Of a stretch of 36,013 nucleotides of DNA, positions 1-5,770 are shown piece by piece. A program made the translations under genes and the position numbers. Below the pieces are notes generated by a model, which saw only the letters and a list, made by a program, of their open reading frames with translations, made no database searches and was not told where the DNA came from. Source of the stretch: a virus. The first letter of the stretch is position 1. Every line of letters begins with the position of its first letter. Location of the stretch: IMG/VR virus record IMGVR_UViG_3300046003_003170, positions 1 to 36,013 of that record. One strand, 5' to 3'.

Positions 1-127
1 ACAGCCCCGCTCCCATGCCAATCATCAGCATCAGGTAAAGGCAGCCGAAAAGGCAGGCCACGCCGATCATGTCCCGGATCATTGTGCGGCCTCAAGGCGC
101 TTGGCGATGAAAATAAGGCACATACGA
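1..127. repeat. Terminal direct repeat, left copy (circular contig overlap)
   Basis: Bases 1-127 are identical to 35887-36013 at the other end of the window. The reading frames at both ends continue correctly when the ends are joined: a 27-residue ORF crosses the joint and links two coupled genes. This is the signature of a circular assembly with the overlap left on. A length of exactly 127 is a common assembler k-mer size, so a biological terminal repeat is less likely, though a short terminal repeat cannot be excluded from sequence alone. Confidence 0.95.
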
Positions 128-312
128 GTCACGTCGACGCTGGTCCTGTTGGCAAGGTCCACATAGATGGCGCGGGCGTCACGGCCCGTCAGGCGTTCAG
201 CCTCGCCGAGTGCATCCGCCGCGTCGTCCAGATTGTAGCACGGATCGCTGGCACCCATGCCGCGGGGGCCGTGGTCGCTGGTTATGATGTAAAAGTCTGG
301 TTGCTGGGTCAT
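79..312 (-). CDS. Hypothetical protein, 77 aa
   Basis: Small leftward gene in the early arm with no family I recognise. The protein is acidic in its first half and ends with a hydrophobic stretch and basic residues (CLIFIAKRLEAAQ). The start codon overlaps the stop of the upstream 60-residue gene (TGATG at 310-314). Its own stop overlaps the start of a 27-residue membrane ORF (ATGA at 79-82). These junctions argue that it is a real, translationally coupled gene. A partial second copy, lacking its 5' part, sits at 35965-36013 because of the end overlap. Confidence 0.7.
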   Translation of the reverse strand: MTQQPDFYIITSDHGPRGMGASDPCYNLDDAADALGEAERLTGRDARAIYVDLANRTSVDVTRMCLIFIAKRLEAAQ

Positions 313-494
313 CAGATGCGTCCGATCACTTCGCCGTCGTCCAGGTCCAAGACCTCAACGAAGCAGCGGCCCGACCCCTTGGGGTCAATCATGATGCGGG
401 TTTCGCCGTGCTCGAAGCCCATAAGTGCAATAACCGCAACGGCTGCGCCTTCGTCGGCGAAGATCTTGTGCGGCTTGTTGGTCGTCAGCATCAT
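312..494 (-). CDS. Hypothetical protein, 60 aa
   Basis: Short leftward gene without a recognised family. The sequence looks like a compact alpha/beta fold: a charged N-terminus, then AAVAVIALMGF, and an acidic end (VLDLDDGEVIGRI). Two adjacent ATG codons lie at 494 and 491. An AAGGA ribosome site about nine bases upstream favours 494. The stop overlaps the next start (TGATG). It follows the VRR-NUC nuclease gene after about 35 bases, so it probably belongs to the same leftward transcript. Confidence 0.65.
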   Translation of the reverse strand: MMLTTNKPHKIFADEGAAVAVIALMGFEHGETRIMIDPKGSGRCFVEVLDLDDGEVIGRI

Positions 495-529
495 TGGTCT
501 GGTTCCTTTTTCTTTCTACAAGACCAGAA

Positions 530-892
530 CTACCCCCGAATCTTCTTATCTTCAAGCATTTTGTTCACATGGATCAATATTCTTTCGGATGCGTCCCGCG
601 CGCCAAGTCCGACCACCACCGTGTGGCCGACCCCTTCGAGATACCCGATCATGTTTGTCTGCTCGCGCGACACCCGTCCGCCCTTGGCTTTCTTCATCTC
701 GATCCACAAAAGCCACTCAGGGATAAACAGGTCGGGGATGCCTGGCGTCACCCCCTCCGCCTTCAGCCGCTTGGCCGTGCTGATTGCACGATGCTCCCCG
801 TTTGGAATGGCAAAAATCAAAACGCCGGGGAACTTCGTGCGGAACCAGTTCACCAGCCCCACCTGTTCGTCATGCTCAGAAGTCATCGGCAA
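530..892 (-). CDS. VRR-NUC domain nuclease
   Basis: A 120-residue single-domain protein of the VRR-NUC family, the virus-type replication-repair nuclease branch of the PD-(D/E)XK fold. Visible motifs are the N-terminal EHDEQVGLVNWF helix, the IPNGEHR segment at 29-35, G-I-P-D with Asp54, E65-M-K67 in LWIEMKKAKGG, and Q78 in SREQTN. These match the catalytic D...ExK core and the following Gln. Family members cleave branched or structured DNA, so a role in phage recombination or replication intermediates is expected. The start at 892 has an AAGGA site eight bases upstream. The first 17 bases overlap the end of the helicase gene, placing both in one operon. The length is typical for stand-alone phage VRR-NUC proteins. 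Confidence 0.88.
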   Translation of the reverse strand: MPMTSEHDEQVGLVNWFRTKFPGVLIFAIPNGEHRAISTAKRLKAEGVTPGIPDLFIPEWLLWIEMKKAKGGRVSREQTNMIGYLEGVGHTVVVGLGARDASERILIHVNKMLEDKKIRG

Positions 893-2516
893 ACATTTCC
901 TTCAGGTCCCTGTCCAGTTCCGTTTCCGCAGGTGGCTTTTTCTCGGTGTAGTCCAGTTGCACGATCTGGAAATACTTCCCGTCGGGCTTTACCAGGATCC
1001 TGCTTGGCTTCACCCAATCCGCGCATTCCGCCAGTGCTGCGTCCGTACCGTCTGCGGTCGCCCGCAGGGCCGATTTCCGGGCCGTGTAGCGGCTTGCTGC
1101 GTATCCGCCATGATCAGGGCACAGCCACTCGCTGATCCGCGTCATGCCGCAATAGTAGGTCACACGGATGCTGTCGGGTTTCCCCTCTTTCTGCCAGCGA
1201 CCGTAGGACACATCATCCACGTCCAGCCATTCCATTTTGACCTGATTGGACAGCACCGCGCCTTCGTATGATTTGGGCGCGTGGTTCAATTCCGGTGCCG
1301 GAAACTCAAACGCACACTCTGGGCACACTCGCACGGCCGCGTGGCAAAAAGTATTGCAGCTGGGGCACGCCTTGACCGGCGCCTTACCATCACCTGTTCC
1401 GCCCTTCTTCTTGGGCGTTGGCGTGTCAATGAACCCGTGCCGCGCGACGTTGCCGCCGTAGTCCAGCAAGAGGCAGTCCGTCTTTCCCGGTGCCTTGCGG
1501 GTCCCGCGGCCCACCATCTGGATGTAAAGGCCCGTCGATTCGGTGGCCCGAACCAAAGCCACAAGGTCAACCGATGGGGCGTCAAAGCCCGTGGTCAGCA
1601 CGTTGCAGTTGACCAGTGCCCGAATCCGCCCGTTCTTAAAGTCCGCGATTTTGCGCCCCCGCTCGCCCATGTCATCAGCCCCGGTCACAACCTCGGCCGT
1701 CACATCCAAGGCGCGCAGCCCGTCCGCCAGCATATGCGCGTGGCCAATGCCGCTGGCAAAGATCAGCCAAGACTTCCGGTCCTCGCCCAGTTCGAATATC
1801 TCGCTGACTGTTGCCGCCACAAGTTCCGGATCTGATGCGGCCGCCGCAAGTTCGCTCTCGATGAACTCACCCCCACGCCGGCCGACATTGGTCAGGTCGA
1901 TCTGCTTCAGCCCGCCCTTGCTGTAGACCGTGGAAAGCCACCCTTCCTCCATCAGCCTGCTCACCGGGATATCGTAAGCGATGCCGTCAAACACCGCCCC
2001 CTTGCCCTTGTGCAGCACGCCGCTGTCCAGGCGGTATGGCGTGGCCGTCAGGCCCACGACTTTGACCTGCGGGTTGCAGATGGTCAGGTCGCGGATGAAC
2101 TGCCCGTAACGCGTCTCTGTGTTCTTTGGCAGCATGTGCGCTTCGTCAATCAACACCAGATCAGGCGCCGGGATCATGTCGTATGCTCGCTCCCAAACGC
2201 TCTGGATGCCGGCAAAGGTGATCGGCCGGTCCAGGCGCTTCTGCTTCAGGCTGGCGCTGTAGAACCCGAAGTCCGCCTCCGGGTACATCGCCAGCAGGCC
2301 CTTGGCGCCCTGCTCAAGCAGTTCCTTGACGTGGCTGACAATCAGGACCTTGGTGCCCGCAAAAGACATGGCGTCCCGAACGATCTGCGCAATGATTGCC
2401 GTCTTGCCTGAGCCTGTCGGGGCCACAATAAGAGGGTGGCTTCCCGCCCCCTTGGCCCAATAATCATAGAGCCCATCGACGGCGGCTTTTTGGTAATCCC
2501 TCAATTCAAAGGTCAT
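876..2516 (-). CDS. SF2 DEAD/DEAH-box helicase
   Basis: A 546-residue superfamily 2 helicase-like ATPase. Motifs in order: an N-terminal Q-like region (ELRDYQKAAVDGL); Walker A APTGSGKT at 32-39; Walker B DEAH at 124-127; TATPYR at about 157; a helicase C domain ending in motif VI (YIQMVGRGTRKAPG). After the core come two CxxC pairs (CPSC and CPEC, about 385-400) that look like a zinc ribbon, then a C-terminal accessory region. Similar phage proteins are annotated as restriction-type (ResIII-like) helicases acting at the fork or in recombination. The start overlaps the stop of the upstream nuclease (ATGA at 2513-2516), and the end overlaps the VRR-NUC gene by 17 bases. Substrate polarity cannot be read from sequence. 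Confidence 0.9.
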   Translation of the reverse strand: MTFELRDYQKAAVDGLYDYWAKGAGSHPLIVAPTGSGKTAIIAQIVRDAMSFAGTKVLIVSHVKELLEQGAKGLLAMYPEADFGFYSASLKQKRLDRPITFAGIQSVWERAYDMIPAPDLVLIDEAHMLPKNTETRYGQFIRDLTICNPQVKVVGLTATPYRLDSGVLHKGKGAVFDGIAYDIPVSRLMEEGWLSTVYSKGGLKQIDLTNVGRRGGEFIESELAAAASDPELVAATVSEIFELGEDRKSWLIFASGIGHAHMLADGLRALDVTAEVVTGADDMGERGRKIADFKNGRIRALVNCNVLTTGFDAPSVDLVALVRATESTGLYIQMVGRGTRKAPGKTDCLLLDYGGNVARHGFIDTPTPKKKGGTGDGKAPVKACPSCNTFCHAAVRVCPECAFEFPAPELNHAPKSYEGAVLSNQVKMEWLDVDDVSYGRWQKEGKPDSIRVTYYCGMTRISEWLCPDHGGYAASRYTARKSALRATADGTDAALAECADWVKPSRILVKPDGKYFQIVQLDYTEKKPPAETELDRDLKEMFADDF

Positions 2517-3457
2517 TGCATTCTCCCATCGAACATAGCTTGGCTGTTGTTTTTATTGCGCTCGGTTTGTCCCGTGAGTTGATCCAAATAGTCAACCCAA
2601 TCAGCCCCGGCGTCTTTAACCTCCAAGTCTTTCGGCATCATCTGCGGAATAAAAAGGTGTGACTGGCACACCTCTCCGACCTTATTGCCTTGCGCGCAGG
2701 ACCAAGAACCATCGCGCTCCGGCGTGACATGCGCGCAGGTTCGGCAGTGCACCTCCGGTATTTTATTGCCCTGGCAGACCGCAAAGTAGGGGCAGAACTT
2801 GCACCGCCAATCGCTCGGGTCCTCGGTGATCCTGGACGGCGGAAGCGGCGCAAACACAATCCGGTTTGCCTTCGCTTCAAGCTTGATTCCATCGGCCGGA
2901 TCATACCGGATTCGCTCGCCGTAGATAGCGTCCGTCTCCTTGCACACGGCAAAGAAGTAGCACCGTTCCAACTTCGACAGGTGCATCCCGATCTGGCACT
3001 GGGCCCAATAAATCGCGTTGGCCTTCTGCAGTCCGTCCTCGGACACCTTGCGAAAACTCTTTGTATTCATGGTCTTGAACTCAAGGGTGTGCGGCTTTTT
3101 GCTTTCGGGGAAATTCTCCCCAACACCATCAAGGCTCAAGGCAAAGTGCCCGCCGCAAGCCTCAAACCGCACCTGCCGACCCGTTTCCGGATCCCGGTCC
3201 CAGACCGTCACACCCACATCGCGCAGGTTGCGAACCACCCGGTCTTCCTCACGATCGCCAGTCTCAAACAGGCGCAGCATGCGCCCCTCGAAGTAAGGCG
3301 TCCACGCCCATCGAAACTGATACCAAAGCGCCCGGTCGCACTCGCGCCCGATCTGGCTGCCCCCCAAGTGCGGCCTGTGCTCGCCCTTCCTCTTTGCTTG
3401 GTAGTGGTCAAAAATGCGCTTGATTGTCTCGGGTGTTGTGCTGCCTGTAATATCCAT
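2513..3457 (-). CDS. Cas4/RecB-like PD-(D/E)XK nuclease with probable Fe-S cluster
   Basis: A 314-residue protein with a PD-(D/E)XK exonuclease core: Asp110 in LSLDGVGE, E126-F-K128 in TLEFKTMN, and a downstream Gln motif (YWAQCQIGMHL). A lone Cys40 (GRECDRALWYQF) and three clustered Cys near the C-terminal side of the core (CKFCPYFAVC) have the spacing used to bind a 4Fe-4S cluster in Cas4, AddB and related phage nucleases. Further Cys residues (HCRTC, about 240) may form a second metal site. With the neighbouring Sak4-like ATPase and DUF669 protein it probably supplies the end-resecting nuclease of a phage recombination module. ATG 3457 is preferred over GTG 3460 because it forms a TGATG junction with the upstream stop. 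Confidence 0.85.
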   Translation of the reverse strand: MDITGSTTPETIKRIFDHYQAKRKGEHRPHLGGSQIGRECDRALWYQFRWAWTPYFEGRMLRLFETGDREEDRVVRNLRDVGVTVWDRDPETGRQVRFEACGGHFALSLDGVGENFPESKKPHTLEFKTMNTKSFRKVSEDGLQKANAIYWAQCQIGMHLSKLERCYFFAVCKETDAIYGERIRYDPADGIKLEAKANRIVFAPLPPSRITEDPSDWRCKFCPYFAVCQGNKIPEVHCRTCAHVTPERDGSWSCAQGNKVGEVCQSHLFIPQMMPKDLEVKDAGADWVDYLDQLTGQTERNKNNSQAMFDGRMQ

Positions 3458-3654
3458 CACTCCGCCTCACCGCGCGGATAATCGATATTAAAATGAATGC
3501 TTCCGCCCAATTTACTCACGCCAACTCGGTAGCTGGTAATATGCCCCACCCCAGTGCGGCCAGACGCGCGCTGGTATATAAAACTCGTGCGCGCATCAGG
3601 CCCGTGCAAATCATAAATGCTGTCAACGATTGCCTTTAGTTCACTGATCGTCAT
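3457..3654 (-). CDS. Hypothetical protein, 65 aa
   Basis: Small leftward gene of unknown function. It begins with an amphipathic helix (MTISELKAIVDSIYDLHG) and continues with a mixed beta-rich segment ending in an acidic tail. ATG 3654 is preferred over the in-frame ATG 3666 because a GGAG ribosome site sits seven bases before it. Its stop overlaps the nuclease start (TGATG), so the two are probably co-translated. A strong hairpin (3678-3697) lies just upstream, between it and the DUF669 gene. Confidence 0.65.
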   Translation of the reverse strand: MTISELKAIVDSIYDLHGPDARTSFIYQRASGRTGVGHITSYRVGVSKLGGSIHFNIDYPRGEAE

Positions 3655-3677
3655 TTTGCTCTCCATCCATCCAGTGA

Positions 3678-3697
3678 CGCGCCCCCGTAGGGGCGCG
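3678..3697 (-). promoter_or_regulatory. Perfect 8-bp GC hairpin with UACG tetraloop
   Basis: CGCGCCCC and GGGGCGCG form a perfect stem around a four-base loop. In the leftward transcript the loop reads UACG closed by C-G, a member of the very stable UNCG tetraloop class. No T-run follows on the minus strand, so it is not a standard intrinsic terminator. It sits between the DUF669 gene and the 65-residue gene, the only real gap in this stretch. It may mark an mRNA processing, stabilising or attenuation point. Confidence 0.6.
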
Positions 3698-3713
3698 CTT
3701 CTTGAGGGACGTT

Positions 3714-4163
3714 TCAGCGCCGCCAGGGCGGGGAAGTGCTGGCTTGTGCTGCGGGGGTGGAGGCTTTACCCTCGCACTCCGCGTATTCCTTGATTTCGTT
3801 GCTGGGCCCATATTGAGCGTCGCCCGGCTTGACAGACACCTTCATCATGAAGGGCTTGTCCAGCAGTTCCTCGCTCCGGCGCGGCGCGTTGACCCCGACA
3901 GCCCGGCAGATGCCCGACAGCGTGCGGTTGGCAATCTCCACCGCGGTCGCGTTAGGGTTTTTCAGGTTCAGGCGCTCAAACATTTTGCGCCCCTGATACT
4001 GACCCTCGATGACCTCAGCGTTCAGCTGCAGGTAGCTGCCCGTCTGCGCCTTGGTCGGCTTTTCTTCGGATGCTGTGAAGACAGCCTTGTACCATCCAGC
4101 CGGAAGGGGCTCAAAGCTGGCAATCGGGTCTACCTTTGAGGCGTCGAAACCATTCAGATCCAT
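3714..4163 (-). CDS. DUF669-family phage ssDNA-binding-like protein
   Basis: A 149-residue protein matching the DUF669 pattern. Residues about 20-75 contain the typical LPAGWYKAVF start, a KAQTGSYLQL strand and QGRKMFERLNLKNPN. DUF669 proteins sit in phage recombination operons and are generally taken as single-strand DNA-binding or recombination accessory proteins. The C-terminal 20 residues are Ala/Ser/Pro-rich and end in WRR, a disordered tail. The ATG has an AAGGAG site five to six bases upstream. The gene follows the Sak4-like ATPase after 11 bases, supporting joint action on ssDNA. Confidence 0.85.
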   Translation of the reverse strand: MDLNGFDASKVDPIASFEPLPAGWYKAVFTASEEKPTKAQTGSYLQLNAEVIEGQYQGRKMFERLNLKNPNATAVEIANRTLSGICRAVGVNAPRRSEELLDKPFMMKVSVKPGDAQYGPSNEIKEYAECEGKASTPAAQASTSPPWRR

Positions 4164-4174
4164 AGTCGTTCTCC

Positions 4175-4951
4175 TTACTTCGCTGCAAATTTATCGAAAG
4201 GGTTCCCGCCGTCGAAAGTGAATGGCAGGGCCTGGGTGATGTCAAACCGGTTTTTCGTGACGCTGGATGCCTGCGGGTAGCAGATGATTTCCCGCTCGCC
4301 CGTGCTGATGGCGCGCTTCTTATCGCCATCGCCGCGCACGAAACTCTTGAGCCTGATCATACATACCGCGTCGACGTTGTCGGTGTAGTGCGGCAGTGAT
4401 TTCTTGTGCAGCCGCACCGTGTAGCGCCCGAAGGCGTCCATGTCCGGCAGGTCCAGCGTTTCGGTGTCCGCGTGTCCAATGAAGACCACGTTCATGCCGC
4501 GCTCGTAAGCAAGGGCCCCGGCCCATTCCCGGATGGTCCTGTGCTTTTCAGCGGCCGTGCTGTAGCCGGCGCCGTATCCGCCCCCAGCCTGGTTGATTGA
4601 TTTCGCCTTCGGGTCCGCCTCGACGATTTCGTGCTCAATCAGCGTGGCAAGCTGCGTGATGCTGTCCAGAACCATGGTTTTGAAGTCATGCTCCTGCGTG
4701 GCCAAGGACTCGATCGCCTCCAGCACGTCCTTGCTGGATTTCGCCAGCGGGAAAAGGCTGACCCCATCGTTCCCGGCCAAGCTGGCCGTGCCGTCTTCGG
4801 TTCGAATGAAGACCGGCTTTGGGAACATTGCCGCCAGCGTGGTTTTGCCCATGCCTCCTTCACCGAAGAGCGTCATGATGATGGGCCTGTCGGCGCGGGG
4901 CTTCGATAGCGTTTTGAGATCAATAGCCAAGGGAAAGTTCTCCCCCGCCAT
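4175..4951 (-). CDS. Sak4-like RecA-fold ATPase (AAA_24), putative strand-annealing protein
   Basis: A 258-residue P-loop ATPase of the phage nucleotide-binding/Sak4 type. Walker A is GEGGMGKT at 30-37. A strand ending in an acidic residue (KTMVLDSITQLATL) gives Walker B. A RecA-like loop (INQAGGGYGAGYSTAAEKH) and a strand NVVFIGHADTE follow. Sak4-type proteins are minimal RecA homologues that promote single-strand annealing. Placement beside DUF669 and a Cas4-like nuclease is the usual context. A TTG at 4969 could add six residues, but ATG 4951 is the more ordinary start. Its ribosome site is weak (GAGG twelve bases away), and it overlaps the upstream gene by 32 bases, so coupling is likely. 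Confidence 0.82.
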   Translation of the reverse strand: MAGENFPLAIDLKTLSKPRADRPIIMTLFGEGGMGKTTLAAMFPKPVFIRTEDGTASLAGNDGVSLFPLAKSSKDVLEAIESLATQEHDFKTMVLDSITQLATLIEHEIVEADPKAKSINQAGGGYGAGYSTAAEKHRTIREWAGALAYERGMNVVFIGHADTETLDLPDMDAFGRYTVRLHKKSLPHYTDNVDAVCMIRLKSFVRGDGDKKRAISTGEREIICYPQASSVTKNRFDITQALPFTFDGGNPFDKFAAK

Positions 4952-5117
4952 GAACCGCCAAGGCCTCAAGCATCTGTTCCCTTGTCAGGCAGTCCAGAAT
5001 TGCGGCCTGCAATGATCCATTCGTCAGGTCCACATTTTCTGCAGCCGACATCGGCACATCAAACATCCCCAAGTGACCAATCGTCAGTTGGTATTGGATT
5101 TCTTCATTGTCGGTCAT
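4920..5117 (-). CDS. Hypothetical protein, 65 aa
   Basis: Small acidic leftward gene without a recognised family (starts MTDNEEIQYQLTIGHLG, with a middle helix LQAAILDCLTREQMLEALA). The start at 5117 overlaps the stop of the upstream gene by ATGA (5114-5117), which decides it over longer frames. Its 3' end overlaps the Sak4-like gene by 32 bases. It may be an accessory of the recombination module, but only its position supports that. Confidence 0.65.
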   Translation of the reverse strand: MTDNEEIQYQLTIGHLGMFDVPMSAAENVDLTNGSLQAAILDCLTREQMLEALAVHGGGELSLGY

Positions 5118-5500
5118 TTCGCTACCTCCACTTTCACGCCAATCTTGCCCTTCGTGGTGGTGAAGGCGATTGCTATTTTGTCCCAGATTTCCGGCTCGTT
5201 GTTCATCAGCCACTTGCAGCCCGCGGCGTCGGCTTCGACCTTCATCTTGATCGGGAGCAGTGCCGCAGGGCACTTGTCCATGACCATCTGCCACTTCTTG
5301 GCATCGACCTTCCGCGTTACTGGCTGGGTCAGCGTCACCTTGTAGTCTTCCAGGGCGTGGGTGATCGCGCCTTCGTCCTTGACCTCAAGGGCTTGGGTGA
5401 TCTGGTCTTCGATCTCGTATCGAAGGTCCTTTGCGGCATCCTCTGCCGCCTTGGCGTTAAGCCAATCGCGCGCAAGCGCGTCGATGTTTGTCAGCATCAT
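5114..5500 (-). CDS. Hypothetical recombination-module protein, 128 aa
   Basis: Leftward gene whose product has a helical N-terminus (LARDWLNAKAAEDAAKDLRYEIEDQI), a short beta region (YKVTLTQPVTRKVDAKKW), a second Lys-rich helical part and a Lys/Val-rich end. Similar small proteins with an N-terminal helix over residues about 5-40 occur beside phage recombination genes, but I cannot name the family with certainty. ATG 5500 and ATG 5497 are adjacent. AAGGAAAGAG lies directly upstream and serves either. This is the first gene left of the small divergent region facing the XRE-type regulator. Confidence 0.7.
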   Translation of the reverse strand: MMLTNIDALARDWLNAKAAEDAAKDLRYEIEDQITQALEVKDEGAITHALEDYKVTLTQPVTRKVDAKKWQMVMDKCPAALLPIKMKVEADAAGCKWLMNNEPEIWDKIAIAFTTTKGKIGVKVEVAK

Positions 5501-5584
5501 CTCTTTCCTTCTTCTTCCAACGTCTTGACCATTCGCACAAGAAAGTGCAGGTTGCAAGCGTGAACTTTAACGTGGAGAAGAAAA
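5501..5584. promoter_or_regulatory. Divergent intergenic region with candidate operator
   Basis: An 84-base gap lies between the leftward 128-residue gene and the rightward XRE-like regulator. It holds a dyad GCAC-aagaaa-GTGC at 5535-5548 and a wider inverted pair AAAGT/ACTTT (about 5543-5569), both reasonable sizes for a Cro/CI-type operator. A TTGACC at 5525-5530 could be a -35 box for the rightward gene, but no good -10 stands at the right distance. The regulator's GGAG ribosome site is at 5574-5577. Confidence 0.4.
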
Positions 5585-5770
5585 TTGTTGAGCATCGCAG
5601 AAATCCGGGACCTTCTGGCCGACCGCCGGCTCACGATTGTGGCCGAAAAATCAGGCCTGTCCTACCCCACCGTCAAGCGCGTGGCGGATGGCGAGGAAGG
5701 CATCACCCTCGCCACCCTGCGCAAGCTGTCGGCCTACTTTACGCCTCCGGCTGTATCATCCGATGGATGA
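5585..5770 (+). CDS. XRE/Cro-CI-type helix-turn-helix regulator
   Basis: A 61-residue DNA-binding protein made almost wholly of an HTH. Helices cover LTIVAEKSGLSYPTVKRVADG followed by ITLATLRKLSAYF, matching the XRE pattern with the recognition helix around SYPTVKRV. It starts at a TTG (5585), with GGAG seven bases upstream and a second TTG at 5588. A weak start codon fits a low-level regulator. It is the only rightward gene in the leftward arm, and its last 32 bases overlap, tail to tail, the end of the primase/ATPase gene. It may repress the adjacent leftward promoter or its own. No integrase accompanies it, so a role in lysogeny is not supported. Confidence 0.75.
   Translation: MLSIAEIRDLLADRRLTIVAEKSGLSYPTVKRVADGEEGITLATLRKLSAYFTPPAVSSDG

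Noticed and set aside
1-127. Biological terminal repeat of T7-like type
   Set aside because: Length equals a common assembler k-mer and the repeat lies inside coupled coding genes. An assembly overlap is the simpler reading, though not proven.
408-1271. Long plus-strand ORF of 287 residues opposite the VRR-NUC and helicase genes
   Set aside because: The minus strand has complete family motifs over the same bases. The plus frame gives Arg/Ser/His-rich sequence without any motif.
5585-5770. Evidence of temperate life style from the XRE-like gene
   Set aside because: No integrase, excisionase, attachment site or partition pair was found. A small HTH alone is not enough.
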